Positions 16,206 to 25,489 are shown, counted from the stretch's first letter. The stretch is DNA of 64,000 bases from JAPOUP01 sp026708635 (GCA_965200115.1 OZ241336.1:2604001-2668000), one strand, 5' to 3'. Notes: generated by a model from the sequence alone, not told the origin. Numbers and translations: made by a program.

Positions 16206-16706
16206 ATGGCATTGAAAGTGGGTGACAGGATCCCCGAGGTGGGACTATTGAGAAAACAGGGAGATGGGTTCGAGACAGTGGAGCTTCCCGATCGGCTCGC
16301 CGGCAGGAAGGTGGTGCTGTTCGCGGTCCCGGGTGCCTTCACCGGCACCTGTACGTCGGCTCATGTGCCGAGTTTCGTTCGGACCCGCGGTCAACTGGCC
16401 GACGCCGGCGTGGATGAAATCATCTGCGTCTCGGTCAATGATCCCTTCGTGATGGATGCATGGGGCGAGACAACCGGAGCGGCGGCGGCGGGTATCACCA
16501 TGCTTGCGGACGCTTCCGCGAAATACCCCAAGGCCACCGGTTTGACGTTATCCATACCTGCCGCCGGACTCCATGATCGGGCGGTGCGACACGCGCTGTT
16601 CGCGGATGATGGCGTGGTGAAGGTGCTGCACGTCGAGAATGACAGCGGCGTCTGCGAGACAACGGCCGGAGAAGTCATGCTGGAAGCGATCAGGGCACTG
16701 AATTGA
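16206..16706 (+). CDS. Peroxiredoxin, Prx5/glutaredoxin-type
   Basis: 166 residues. Peroxidatic cysteine in VPGAFTGTCTSAHVPSF near residue 50, with the preceding T of the PxxxT(S)xxC signature. A further cysteine in SGVCETTAGEVML is a possible resolving residue. Reduces hydrogen peroxide and alkyl hydroperoxides, probably with glutathione/glutaredoxin as donor in this subgroup. AAGGGACC lies just before ATG 16206. Divergent from the ferredoxin reductase gene. Confidence 0.94.
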   Translation: MALKVGDRIPEVGLLRKQGDGFETVELPDRLAGRKVVLFAVPGAFTGTCTSAHVPSFVRTRGQLADAGVDEIICVSVNDPFVMDAWGETTGAAAAGITMLADASAKYPKATGLTLSIPAAGLHDRAVRHALFADDGVVKVLHVENDSGVCETTAGEVMLEAIRALN

Positions 16707-16774
16707 GGCTGACACGGCCATTCGAATCATGAAAGCCGCCTGGGCGCCAGGACGGTGGCGGGCACGACGATCGA

Positions 16775-17071
16775 CTATTCCGCCAGGGAATCCATCTTTC
16801 CGGCAAGCCTTATGTCACGTTCGGTCAGACCGCCCGCGTCATGGGTGGATAGGGTAACTTCAACCCTGCTGTAGACATTGAACCATTCCGGATGATGGTT
16901 CCACTTTTCCGCCCAGAACGCGCAACGGGTCATCCAGCCGAACGCTTCGATGAAGCTACCGAATGTGTACGTCCTGTGAATCGCGTCCCGACCCTCCGCC
17001 ATTTTCCAGCCCGAACGAAGTAACGGATCGAGAACCTCGGTGCGCTGCGGTTCGGTCAGTCTATCTGTCAT
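16775..17071 (-). CDS. phhB: Pterin-4a-carbinolamine dehydratase
   Basis: 98 residues, the family length. The catalytic and substrate motif is intact: FIEAFGWMTRCAFWAEKWNH with HHPEWFNVYSRVEVTLSTHD, giving the E-K-x-x-HHPxxxxxY core. Recycles the tetrahydropterin cofactor after aromatic amino acid hydroxylation; no hydroxylase gene is in the window. Its ATG overlaps the stop of the upstream GNAT gene (ATGA), making it the last gene of a four-gene minus-strand run RidA-GDPD-GNAT-PhhB. Confidence 0.95.
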   Translation of the reverse strand: MTDRLTEPQRTEVLDPLLRSGWKMAEGRDAIHRTYTFGSFIEAFGWMTRCAFWAEKWNHHPEWFNVYSRVEVTLSTHDAGGLTERDIRLAGKMDSLAE

Positions 17072-18252
17072 GCCATTTCCTCTCCTGATTTCCTGAAGGG
17101 TCCGTAGTCGGTCAATACATCGATTTCCTCGCTAACTGCCTGCCGCTCCTGATTCAGATAACGGTTCACCGCGCTACGCATACCGGGTTCCGCAAACCAG
17201 TGCGATGAATGGCAGGCGACGGGCAGATAACCGCGGGCCAGCTTGTGCGGACCCTGCGCTCCCGCCTCGACCCGCTCGAGGCCGTTACGGATCGCGTAGT
17301 CGATGGCGCGATAGTAGCAAAGCTCGAAATGCAGGAATGGATGGTCTTCGACGCAACCCCAGTATCGGCCGTACAACGTCTCGCGCCCGATGAAATTCAG
17401 CGCTCCCGCTATATATCGACCGTCGCGTTCGGCCAGTACAAGCAGAATGTCATTGCGAATGCTGGCATGGGCCTCCTCAAAGAAAGCCCGCGTCAGATAA
17501 GGCATTCCCCACTTGCGTGCGCCGGTGTCTTGGTAAAATCGCCAGAAGGCGTCCCAATGACAGGCTTCGATCATGTCTCCCGCCAGTTCATGTATCACTC
17601 CCCCGAATGCCTGAACCGCGGCACGTTCCCTGCGGATGTTCTTTCTCTTGCGTGAACTGAGTGCGGCGAGGAACTCTCCGAAATCTCCATAACCCCGATT
17701 CACCCAATGGAACTGTTCGCTTATCCTATGCATGAGGCCCTGCCCTTCGGCGGCCCGGGCCTCCGCCTCGGAGCAGAATGTGATATGCAGCGACGAAAGC
17801 CGATTGGCGGCTGCCAGACGAACCGCACCCTGCAGCAGTGCCCCCCGTCCGGCATCCTCAAATCCCGGGCGAGTCAGCAGTCGGCGTCCGGTCACCGGCG
17901 TGAACGGCACCGCGATCTGGAGTTTCGGGTAGTAGCTCCCACCCGCCCGCTCATAGGCGTGGGCCCAGCTATGATCGAAAATATACTCGCCCTGGCTGTG
18001 TCCCTTCGCGTAAAGCGGCGCGACGGCGATGACCCTGCCGTCAAGCCGGGCAACCAGGTGCCTGGGTGCCCAGCCAGTGCCCGAACCTACCGAAGCCGAT
18101 ACCTCAAGCGCGTTGAGAAAGCGCCAGGTGGTGAAAGGATCCACCGGATGCCCGCCATGCCTGACCTCCGGACAGGCGCAGGCATCCCAATCCTCAGGCG
18201 CGATCTCACCTAGGTTACCGAGAACGTCGATCTCAATGAATGGCTCGGACAT
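17068..18252 (-). CDS. GNAT-superfamily protein, DUF482 (peptidogalycan-type) family
   Basis: 394 residues. Family motifs: PFTTWRFLNALE.., GEYIFDHSWAHAYERAGGSYYPKLQIAVPFTPVTG (seen as a continuous block at about residues 107-141), SRKRKNIRRER, and GRYIAGALNFIGRETLYGRYWGC with HFELCYYRAIDYAIRNGL. DUF482 proteins are full-length double-GNAT-fold proteins of unknown substrate. Between GDPD (27 bp upstream) and phhB (4-bp overlap), in an order I recognise from Rhodobacteraceae. Confidence 0.92.
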   Translation of the reverse strand: MSEPFIEIDVLGNLGEIAPEDWDACACPEVRHGGHPVDPFTTWRFLNALEVSASVGSGTGWAPRHLVARLDGRVIAVAPLYAKGHSQGEYIFDHSWAHAYERAGGSYYPKLQIAVPFTPVTGRRLLTRPGFEDAGRGALLQGAVRLAAANRLSSLHITFCSEAEARAAEGQGLMHRISEQFHWVNRGYGDFGEFLAALSSRKRKNIRRERAAVQAFGGVIHELAGDMIEACHWDAFWRFYQDTGARKWGMPYLTRAFFEEAHASIRNDILLVLAERDGRYIAGALNFIGRETLYGRYWGCVEDHPFLHFELCYYRAIDYAIRNGLERVEAGAQGPHKLARGYLPVACHSSHWFAEPGMRSAVNRYLNQERQAVSEEIDVLTDYGPFRKSGEEMA

Positions 18253-18279
18253 GGGTTGTTTCTCGCCCGCCTATCGGGC

Positions 18280-19053
18280 TCACGAAGGCACGAAGGCCCG
18301 GGCGGCATAACTTTCGAAAGTGATATTGTGCGCGACTTTACGCGCCTCCAGTTCCTCGTCCCCACCACGCACTGTCCAACAGAGGACATTTGCGCCGCGG
18401 GACTTGAGCTCGGCAACTCGCGGGTGATGAAGCGCGTTTACCCGGTGACTGATGAACGTCACTCCGAGTCGATCATAGGCGGATACATTGCGAAGACGGT
18501 CCAAAACCTCTTCGGGCAGTTCAGGCCAGTCCCGCGACCTGAACGAGCAGGTCGTCAGACCACGCGGGATGCCGGGAGCGGCAGTGGCGAACGCCTCAAT
18601 GGCGTCCGGACAGAACGACATTACCGCGACAGGCCCGTCGTAGGAACTCACGGCATGGGCAACCGCACGTTCCAGGGAGCATCCATTACCCATATAGGCG
18701 TCCAAGGTTTTTTTGATCTCGACAAGTACCGGCACGCGTCCGGCCACAAGCGCGAGAACGTCGTCCAAAGCCGGGATGGTCTCCCCGCTCCCGCATAGCC
18801 CGATGAGCTCCAGCTCGGACCGGCGTCGCTCCCTGACGAACCCGGGCACGGACGTGAGACGTTCCAGGCTGGCATCGTGAAACACCATCGCCTCACCGTC
18901 GGCGGAAAGCCGCACGTCCAGCTCGATTCCGTAGCCGGCGTCGACGGCCGCTCCGAACGCGGCGCGGGAGTTTTCGGGAATGCCAAGCGATCGGTTGTGA
19001 TAGCCTCTGTGGGCCAACGGACGTGTCAGGAACTCCGTCGGAACGGGAATCAT
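18280..19053 (-). CDS. Glycerophosphodiester phosphodiesterase
   Basis: 257 residues with a TIM-barrel GDPD fold: catalytic LAHRGYHN at residues 12-19, IPENSRAAFGAAVDAGYGIELDVRLSADGE seen in consecutive blocks with the metal-binding E and D, and VFHDASLERLT with the second catalytic histidine. VLVEIKKT supplies a further carboxylate/lysine. Hydrolyses deacylated phospholipids to glycerol 3-phosphate and an alcohol. No signal peptide, so cytoplasmic. Start overlaps the RidA stop by 4 bp. Confidence 0.94.
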   Translation of the reverse strand: MIPVPTEFLTRPLAHRGYHNRSLGIPENSRAAFGAAVDAGYGIELDVRLSADGEAMVFHDASLERLTSVPGFVRERRRSELELIGLCGSGETIPALDDVLALVAGRVPVLVEIKKTLDAYMGNGCSLERAVAHAVSSYDGPVAVMSFCPDAIEAFATAAPGIPRGLTTCSFRSRDWPELPEEVLDRLRNVSAYDRLGVTFISHRVNALHHPRVAELKSRGANVLCWTVRGGDEELEARKVAHNITFESYAARAFVPS

Positions 19054-19514
19054 CGAACCTGGAACACGCCTTCAACCTCAACCGCGACGTTAAGCGGAAG
19101 CGATGCCGCCGAAATCGCGGAACGCGCGTGACGGCCCGCTAAACCCAGTGCCTCGACCAGAAAGTCGCTGCAGCCATTGATAACCCGCGGCTGGTCAGTG
19201 AAATCGGGTGTCGAATTCACGAAACCGGTCAGCTTGATGACGCGCTCAAGGCGATCCAGATCGCCGTTGCATGCGGCCCTGACCTGCGCGAGCAGGCTGA
19301 CGCCACAGGCGCGGGCGGCGGCGGTGGCCTCCGCGATACCCAGATCGGCGCCGACCTTGCCGGTTATCAGCCCTTCCGCATTCTGGCTAATCTGCCCGGA
19401 GACATAGAGTATGTCACCAATCCGCACCGAAGGTACGTAGTTGGCGGCGGGGGCCGGAGCCTCCGGAAGGGTGACGCCAAGTTCCGCCAGCCGTGCCTCA
19501 ATGGTTCCGCTCAT
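19050..19514 (-). CDS. RidA family protein (YjgF/YER057c/UK114)
   Basis: 154 residues. MSGTIEARLAELGVTLPEAP then NYVPSVRIGDILYVSGQI, GKVGADLGIAEATAAARACG and ..LTGFVNSTPDF..QPRVINGCSDFLVE. Belongs to the long bacterial RidA subgroup (TIGR-type 'YjgF-like'), whose members deaminate reactive enamine/imine intermediates or act in unknown ways. The start at 19514 is supported by GGAGGT 7 nt upstream; an upstream open extension has no such signal. First gene of the RidA-GDPD-GNAT-phhB operon and divergent from the cinA-like gene. Confidence 0.92.
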   Translation of the reverse strand: MSGTIEARLAELGVTLPEAPAPAANYVPSVRIGDILYVSGQISQNAEGLITGKVGADLGIAEATAAARACGVSLLAQVRAACNGDLDRLERVIKLTGFVNSTPDFTDQPRVINGCSDFLVEALGLAGRHARSAISAASLPLNVAVEVEGVFQVR

Positions 19515-19649
19515 CGCAAAAACCTCCTGCATCCGCGTGCCGATGTTATATCGCGCTCCGGGCGCGGAAAACCACAAAGATCGCGGCTGGCACATGGATG
19601 TGCGGACCGTTAGGGTTCCGCGGTGGTCCGCGACCCTTCGGAGACGACG

Positions 19650-20381
19650 ATGCCCAATCCAACCGCGGCGATGATCGTAATCGGCGACGAACTGCTGTCA
19701 GGTCGCACACGCGATTCCAATATGTTCCATCTGGCGGGGGAATTGACGAAATCAGGGTTCGACCTAAAGGAGGTACGTGTGATCGGAGACGATCGGAACG
19801 CGATCGTGAGCACCGTAAACGCGCTCCGGGCAACCCATGATCAGGTATTCACGAGTGGTGGCATCGGCCCGACGCATGATGACATCACGGCCGATTCCGT
19901 CTCCGCGGCTTTCGGGGTTGCAATTGACGTCCGGGAAGACGCCAGAGCGGTAATGCAGGCGCATTGCAGGCGTCTTGGCATCGAACTGAACGCCGCGCGC
20001 CTGCGTATGGCGCGGGTACCCGAAGGGGCGGCGCTAATAGACAATCCGGTTTCGTCCGCACCGGGCTTCACGCTGGAAAACGTGCATGTCCTGGCCGGTG
20101 TTCCGGCGATATTCGAAGCCATGGTGGCAAGCGTGCTGCCGACACTGGTTGGAGGTGCGCCAATGCTTAGCGAGACTGTACGGGTCGACCGTCCCGAAGG
20201 CGAGGTCGCCGGGCCTCTTGGGCGGATATCCGAAGCGTATCCCGAACTGTCCATCGGATCGTATCCATTCCTGATTCACGGTCAGTTCGGCGTGAATCTG
20301 GTCGTACGCGGAATCGACCGGCAAATTCTGGACTCCGCGGTCAACGAGCTACGGGCTGCTTTCCCCCGCGGACCGGAGTGA
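19650..20381 (+). CDS. CinA N-terminal/molybdopterin-binding domain protein
   Basis: 243 residues. NPTAAMIVIGDELLSGRTRD, then TSGGIGPTHDDITADSVSAAFG, and PGFTLENVHVLAGVPAIFEAM are the MoCF/CinA-N signature. It lacks the C-terminal nicotinamide-nucleotide amidase domain of full CinA, so it is the stand-alone form often labelled competence/damage-inducible protein A or FAD synthetase-like. Start at ATG 19650, with GGAGA upstream. No obvious operon partner. Exact activity uncertain. Confidence 0.9.
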   Translation: MPNPTAAMIVIGDELLSGRTRDSNMFHLAGELTKSGFDLKEVRVIGDDRNAIVSTVNALRATHDQVFTSGGIGPTHDDITADSVSAAFGVAIDVREDARAVMQAHCRRLGIELNAARLRMARVPEGAALIDNPVSSAPGFTLENVHVLAGVPAIFEAMVASVLPTLVGGAPMLSETVRVDRPEGEVAGPLGRISEAYPELSIGSYPFLIHGQFGVNLVVRGIDRQILDSAVNELRAAFPRGPE

Positions 20382-20674
20382 CCGCTTTATCTATCCGAGG
20401 GCCGCTCGCCACACTCAAAACAAACCGAGTCCCGCAGACACGAAGCGAGCCCCCGTCGGGTTTGCGTCGTTGGGCAAATCTTCCTGACATCGAGCGACGT
20501 GCGAACTTCAAGCGCTGGAATCCATGCGTGATCGACCCTCTCATACTGAAGTTGGTCAACGTTCTCCGGATTTCGGGGGCCAATAATTGGTCTGCCGCAA
20601 AATTACTGCGCTGAATGTCCCGTTCTAACGGGCAACGAACAGTTAGTAACGTGCGGGATGAACATGATCAGACG
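20382..20674. other. Gap between convergent cinA-like and enoyl-CoA hydratase genes
   Basis: About 290 bp with no recognisable gene or hairpin terminator; short open frames lack ribosome-binding sites. Confidence 0.35.
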
Positions 20675-21481
20675 CTATAGGTGCTTGAAAGGTCCTTCTC
20701 GAAGCTTAAGGAAATCCTTTAGGCTATGCTCCTTGAGGAGTCGCATCCAATGCCGTCCTTGCGGACTGGCATGCAGGTCAGCGACGACGTGACGGTTGAA
20801 TGCCCACGATTCCTCGAAACCAGCTTTCTCCTGTTGATGATTCAGGGCCGCCTTCGCTGTCTGCAAGGCGGGGTAAGGAATACGCGAAAGCTTTCGAGCC
20901 ATCCGCTCTGCCTCCGCCATAAGCCGGTCATCAGGAACCACGCGGTTGACCAAGTGGATGCGCGCGGCCTCGTCCGCGTCGATGATGTCACCGGAATACA
21001 TGAGCCACCGGGCATGGCGCATCGGAACAGTCCAAGGCATCATCAAGGATGGTGGCCCGGACACATGCCGGACCTCGGGTTCACCAAAGCTGGCCGATTG
21101 CGCCGCGATGGCCAGATCACAGGCCATCATCAACTCAAGTCCGCCCGCAAGGGCAAAACCATTGACAGCCGCGATTACCGGAACGTGGCTTTTCCAAATA
21201 TTCCGCAATCTCCGGCAATTCGCCCCGATGTCCTCTAACCAGCCATCGATGTCCATCTCAAAATCTTCACCGTTGAGATCGAATCCCGTCGAAAAGGCTC
21301 GCCCGGCACCGGTCAGGATTATGGCCCGGGTTTCTCCATCGCTATTGGCGCGCGCGATTTCGGCGTCGAGCGCATCGGACAGTTCGACACTCATGGCGTT
21401 CAGCTTCTCGGGCCGGTTCAGGGTCAGGGTGATAAAGGGATCGTCGGGATCCCTGGCAACGAGGATGGGACCTTGTGGCAT
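20675..21481 (-). CDS. Enoyl-CoA hydratase/isomerase family protein
   Basis: 268 residues of crotonase fold. LNRPEKLNAMSVEL, RAFSTGFDLNG (CoA-binding loop), FALAGGLELMMACDLAIAA with oxyanion-hole glycines and the first catalytic glutamate, and ASFGEPEVRHV with the second. C-terminal helices are complete. It is the last gene of a minus-strand operon with an ABC importer (10 bp after a permease gene), suggesting that the imported compound is activated to a CoA ester and metabolised. The specific substrate is unknown. Confidence 0.92.
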   Translation of the reverse strand: MPQGPILVARDPDDPFITLTLNRPEKLNAMSVELSDALDAEIARANSDGETRAIILTGAGRAFSTGFDLNGEDFEMDIDGWLEDIGANCRRLRNIWKSHVPVIAAVNGFALAGGLELMMACDLAIAAQSASFGEPEVRHVSGPPSLMMPWTVPMRHARWLMYSGDIIDADEAARIHLVNRVVPDDRLMAEAERMARKLSRIPYPALQTAKAALNHQQEKAGFEESWAFNRHVVADLHASPQGRHWMRLLKEHSLKDFLKLREGPFKHL

Positions 21482-21491
21482 CTCAAGCCTT

Positions 21492-22286
21492 TCAGAAACG
21501 AAGCGACCGCAAGCCGACGAAGCGATCGAAGATCAGGATGGCGATCAGGGTCATGATGATGCTGAGGCTGGATACCGCAGCAGCTGTCGGATCAAAGTCC
21601 CACCGCAGATAGTCGAAAAGTTGGACCGGAAGCGTCGTGGTACCGATCCCTTTAAGCAGAAGGGAGATATTGAAGATATCAAACGAGATTATGAAGGCGA
21701 ACAGGCATCCGGTTATCACACCCGGCTTAATCAAGGGCAGCGTCACCCGTCGAAACGTCATGAGAGGGCTCGCGCCCAAGCTACGCGAGGCTTCTTCAAG
21801 CGACTTATCAAAGTTGAAAAGGGCAGACGATACGTTGAGAAAGACATAAGGGAAGGTCACGATGATATGGCCGATCTGCAATCCGATGGAATAGCGTGTC
21901 CCAATCCCGATCTGATACATGAAAAATAGCAGGGCAATTGCGGTCAGGATCTCGGGGATGAGAAGCGGAGCCATCATGAAGAGCCGAAGCGCGCCCCGCA
22001 TCCGATGAGCGAACCTGATGCAATAAATTGCCGCCAGCGTGCCAAAAATACCCGATACGAAAGTCGAAATGGCCGCCACTTGAAAAGAGGTACCGATCGC
22101 ATCCATGAATTGCCGGCTGTTCCACAGGGCGCCGAACCAACGCAAGGAGACGCCCTCGATTGGGAAGAGCAGGAATTCTCCCGAATTTAGGGACAAGATG
22201 ACGATTAGCACGATCGGCGCCATCAGGAAGATGTAGACGGCGATCACGAATACGTTCAGTATGAGTTTTCCCGGATCCCTTCTCAT
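21492..22286 (-). CDS. ABC transporter permease, PotC/PotI type
   Basis: About 264 residues with six predicted membrane segments, starting LILNVFVIAVYIFLMAPIVLIVIL. The EAA-type coupling loop is EEASRSLGASPLMTFRRVTLPLIKPG. The start at 22286 overlaps the stop of the preceding permease (ATGA); a further upstream open extension is not membrane-like and is discarded. Second permease of a polyamine/opine/2-aminoethylphosphonate-type importer with the next three genes upstream. Confidence 0.93.
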   Translation of the reverse strand: MRRDPGKLILNVFVIAVYIFLMAPIVLIVILSLNSGEFLLFPIEGVSLRWFGALWNSRQFMDAIGTSFQVAAISTFVSGIFGTLAAIYCIRFAHRMRGALRLFMMAPLLIPEILTAIALLFFMYQIGIGTRYSIGLQIGHIIVTFPYVFLNVSSALFNFDKSLEEASRSLGASPLMTFRRVTLPLIKPGVITGCLFAFIISFDIFNISLLLKGIGTTTLPVQLFDYLRWDFDPTAAAVSSLSIIMTLIAILIFDRFVGLRSLRF

Positions 22287-23158
22287 GGCAGCTTCCGTGT
22301 CACGCGATGGGTCAGCGCGAAGAAGAGTGCCACGGTGACAATCGCGGCGACCGCGAGAATAATCGCCAACGCCGCACCGGCTGGCCATCGGAAATTTTCG
22401 ACCAGATACTGCACCACAAGAACGGACATCGTCCGCCCGCTGCCCCCGCCCAGCATCGCAGGCGTCACATATGCACTGATCGAAAGAACGAAGACAAGAA
22501 TGGCACCGGCCTGAATCCCAGGCATACTCAGGGGCAGGGTCACGCGCCAGAACGCGCGCCATCGAGAGGCACCCAAAGATCGAGCAGCGGTTTCGACCTC
22601 GGGATTAATCGCCTGGATGTTGGCAAGCAAAGGCAGGATCAGAAACGGCAAAAGAACATGCGCCAAGGCGATCGTGACGCCGACGTAGTTGTTCATCAGT
22701 CTCAGTGGATCGTCGATGATCCCCAGCCATGACAGCGCCTGGTTGGCTACACCGCCATTCGACAAGATGATCATCCAGCCGAAGGTACGAACCACCAGAC
22801 CCACCAGAAGCGGCGCGAGGATAAAGGTATAGAGCAGCCCATTCCACCTGCTGCGCATCCGCGCCAAATGATAGGCGACAGGATAGCCCAGGAGCAGGGT
22901 GATCACCGTCACTCCGACGCCTAGAAGCATGGTTTCGCCCAGCTTTCTAAGGATGAAAGTATCGCCGACGGCTGACACGTAGTTCGCGAGCGTGAATCCG
23001 CCGCCATGTACGCCTTGCGTGGCCGGTTCCCTAAAACTCATGATTATGATCGAGAAATAGGGCAGCACGAAAAACGCCACCAGCAACGCTAGGGCCGGGA
23101 CCACCAGAAGGAAGGCGCGGCGCGCGTCAGGCGCGGCACCGCTCACGGCAGACACCAA
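22283..23158 (-). CDS. ABC transporter permease, PotB/PotH type
   Basis: 291 residues, six membrane segments; N-terminal AFLLVVPALALLVAFFVLPY, coupling loop EVETAARSLGASRWRAFWRV followed by TLPLSMPGIQAG. Overlaps the upstream ATPase gene by 16 bp and the downstream permease by 4 bp, so tightly coupled. Forms the heterodimeric channel with the 21492-22286 product. Confidence 0.93.
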   Translation of the reverse strand: MVSAVSGAAPDARRAFLLVVPALALLVAFFVLPYFSIIIMSFREPATQGVHGGGFTLANYVSAVGDTFILRKLGETMLLGVGVTVITLLLGYPVAYHLARMRSRWNGLLYTFILAPLLVGLVVRTFGWMIILSNGGVANQALSWLGIIDDPLRLMNNYVGVTIALAHVLLPFLILPLLANIQAINPEVETAARSLGASRWRAFWRVTLPLSMPGIQAGAILVFVLSISAYVTPAMLGGGSGRTMSVLVVQYLVENFRWPAGAALAIILAVAAIVTVALFFALTHRVTRKLP

Positions 23159-24201
23159 ACGTTTGCGGCGGAAAACCCGATGTGCACCTCATCCCCCGGC
23201 ACCGCCAGGAAATCCGCCGGCAATAAAGCGAGGATCCGATGCCCACCGCCGATCGTCAGGTGAACCGACACGGAATTTCCAAGAAATATAATGTCTTCAA
23301 CTCGAGCCGGAAACTGGTTTTCGAGGCCATCCAAGGCACCGGTTCGCATGCTTTCTGGACGCAGTAAGCATTCGACAGTGTCTCCCGCCGAGGTAGTCGC
23401 GGGCGCGGTCGCATGGATCGGTCCGATCTCTGCCGCAAGCATAACGGCACCATCGGTTCGACGGCTTTCGACTTTACCTTTCAGGAAATTCGATTTGCCG
23501 ACGAACTCCGCCACCCGTTTTGATATGGGTCGGTCATGGATTTCCTTCGGCGAGCCGACCTGTGCGATCTCGCCGTCGAACATGACGACGATGCGGTCGG
23601 ACATAACGATCGCCTCCGACTGATCATGGGTGACGTAGATCGCGGTGATTCCCACACGCTGCTGCAGATCACGGATGAAGAAGCGCATGTCGTCGCGAAG
23701 CGCGGCGTCGAGATTGGCGAGCGGTTCGTCCAGCAACAGAACGGATGGCTCAATCACAAGCGCCCGTGCAAGCGCCACGCGCTGCTGTTGGCCGCCGGAC
23801 AACTCCCTCGGGAATCGTTCCTCGAAGCCGACCAGTTGAACCATGCCCAGCACATCGGCGATGCGGCGCTTGCGTTCGGGCTCCGGGATGTTCCGCATCT
23901 CTAGGCCGAAGGACAGGTTCTCTTGGACCGTGAGATGCGGGAACAACGCATAGGACTGGAATACCATGCCGATGTCGCGCTTCTCTGGGGCGGTTTGCGT
24001 GAGATCCACACCATCGAACAGGATCTGGCCGTCCGCCGGGAACTCGAACCCGGCTATGCAGCGCAGTGTGGTCGTCTTGCCGCAGCCTGAAGGACCGAGC
24101 AGCGATACGAACTCACCATTTGCCACGGTGAGATCGATTGCCTTCAATACCTCCAAATTCCCAAAACGTTTCCGGACTGCATTGAGGCGAAGTTCCGACA
24201 T
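23143..24201 (-). CDS. ABC transporter ATP-binding protein, PotA type
   Basis: 352 residues. Walker A LLGPSGCGKTTTLRCIAGFE, Q-loop VFQSYALFPHLTV, signature LSGGQQQRVALARAL, Walker B VLLLDEPLANLD, H-loop YVTHDQSEA, and a C-terminal TOBE domain (about 275-352). Energises the importer with the two adjacent permeases. Start ATG 24201 chosen because the preceding open extension does not resemble the family. Confidence 0.95.
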   Translation of the reverse strand: MSELRLNAVRKRFGNLEVLKAIDLTVANGEFVSLLGPSGCGKTTTLRCIAGFEFPADGQILFDGVDLTQTAPEKRDIGMVFQSYALFPHLTVQENLSFGLEMRNIPEPERKRRIADVLGMVQLVGFEERFPRELSGGQQQRVALARALVIEPSVLLLDEPLANLDAALRDDMRFFIRDLQQRVGITAIYVTHDQSEAIVMSDRIVVMFDGEIAQVGSPKEIHDRPISKRVAEFVGKSNFLKGKVESRRTDGAVMLAAEIGPIHATAPATTSAGDTVECLLRPESMRTGALDGLENQFPARVEDIIFLGNSVSVHLTIGGGHRILALLPADFLAVPGDEVHIGFSAANVWCLP

Positions 24202-24280
24202 TGCCCCAAATCCTTCGTGAAGACTTCTTGTTCGTTGGCTGGCTGCGGCAAGACTCGCCGCTCGTTCTAATTGATCGGGA

Positions 24281-25318
24281 TCACACCATTTCCCGGTTCC
24301 AGCGGTCGGCCACCTCGGCAATGCGCGGTGTGTAGGCCTCCCAGTCGAAACTGATGATATCGCGCATGTCCTCGCCGCGGATCGGGATCTCGGACATTAG
24401 TTCCTCGGACAGTATCGTCTGTTTGTTACTCGGCGAAGTCCAGATGGCCGACGAAAAAGCCGCCTGCGTCTGTGCGTCGAGAACGTAGTTGAGATAAACT
24501 TGCGCTTCGTCTTTGTCCGGACCGTTCGCAATAAGGTTGAAGGATTGCTCAAACGCGACCACACCTTCGATCGGCGTGACCATATCTACCGGTGCACCGT
24601 CCCGCTTCAGCGCGACAACCTCGCCCCAGTCAACCGGTGCGACGATAGCGTCACCGCGCACCAGCGCCGCAGCCGCGGCCCCTGACCAAGAGACCTGCTG
24701 GAACGGCAAGAGTTCCTCGACCTTCTCAAAGGCAAGATCGATTTGGTCTTCAGATCCGCCGTAGATCCGGGCGGTCAGCAAGAGGAACAGCACGGCTGCG
24801 GTGTTGCCGATCTGGTAAAGCGCGATCTTGCCGCGGAACTCGGGATTGTCCCAAAGATCGGTCCAACGTTTAGGTGGAGTTTCGACAAGGTCGGTCCGGT
24901 AGCCCAGTCCGATCGGGGAGATCAGGCCGCGCACCCCGTTTAAACCGGGATTGATAAGATTGTCGTAGACGTTGGACAAGTTGGGCAATTTGCTCGCGTC
25001 GAATGGTTCAAAGAACCCTTCTCCGCGGAGCATCGTTGTGATGTTTTCGTTACCCATAAAGATGCTGTAGGGTGGGTTGTTTCCTGCCGCCCTGAGGTTG
25101 GCCACGAAGTTCGCGCCCGAACCGACATCGTGCCGGGTTTCAATGCCTGTGACGTCGGTAAAGGCGGGAAGCAACTGCTCCGCCCAAAACCGTTCCCACC
25201 GCCCCCCGTAAGATGGCACCACCAGCGATCCCGCGGCCCGCGCGGGCGCAACGCCAAGCCCGAGCGCCGCGGCCGAACCGATAGCTATTTGAGTGAAGGC
25301 TCTCCGGTCAAAATTCAT
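24281..25318 (-). CDS. ABC transporter periplasmic substrate-binding protein, PotD-like
   Basis: 345 residues. N-terminal MNFDRRAFTQIAIGSAAALG has a twin-arginine-like RR-x-F followed by a hydrophobic stretch and an ALA-type cleavage site (APARAAG). Then the solute-binding fold type 2: GGRWERFWAEQLLPAFTDVT, YSIFMGNENI, PPKRWTDLWDNPEFRGKIAL, with C-terminal YLNYVLDAQTQ. Start at 25318 follows AGAGGAGATC. First gene of the operon SBP-ATPase-permease-permease-enoyl-CoA hydratase. Substrate class (polyamine, opine or phosphonate) cannot be decided from sequence. Confidence 0.92.
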   Translation of the reverse strand: MNFDRRAFTQIAIGSAAALGLGVAPARAAGSLVVPSYGGRWERFWAEQLLPAFTDVTGIETRHDVGSGANFVANLRAAGNNPPYSIFMGNENITTMLRGEGFFEPFDASKLPNLSNVYDNLINPGLNGVRGLISPIGLGYRTDLVETPPKRWTDLWDNPEFRGKIALYQIGNTAAVLFLLLTARIYGGSEDQIDLAFEKVEELLPFQQVSWSGAAAAALVRGDAIVAPVDWGEVVALKRDGAPVDMVTPIEGVVAFEQSFNLIANGPDKDEAQVYLNYVLDAQTQAAFSSAIWTSPSNKQTILSEELMSEIPIRGEDMRDIISFDWEAYTPRIAEVADRWNREMV

Positions 25319-25451
25319 TTCTGGATCTCCTCTGGGACTTGCACATGGTTTTCGCCGTGTGGCGCAACCCGAAATGGTCGCGCTTCGTATCAATGACGTT
25401 AGGGAGATTTGAAGCATTGAGTCAACAGAATTCATATTTCTCAGATTATTA

Positions 25452-25489
25452 TACATATTAATTATTAAATTTTAGTAGATTAATATGTA
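25452..25489. repeat. AT-rich 11-bp palindrome at the edge of IS30 copy 2
   Basis: TACATATTAAT (25452-25462) and ATTAATATGTA (25479-25489) form a perfect inverted repeat with a 16-nt spacer, about 135 bp upstream of the ABC operon start. Its right arm ends at the last base before the IS. Could be an operator for the operon or a preferred IS target. Confidence 0.6.

Noticed and set aside
15232..16215. A 327-codon plus-strand frame opposite the ferredoxin reductase gene
   Set aside because: Shadow of a gene with clear FAD and NAD motifs on the other strand.
13506..25489. A composite transposon formed by the two IS30 copies
   Set aside because: The enclosed genes are ordinary chromosomal metabolic genes, copy 1 has its own private CAG duplication, and the outer flanks (CAG left of copy 1, ACC right of copy 2) do not match.
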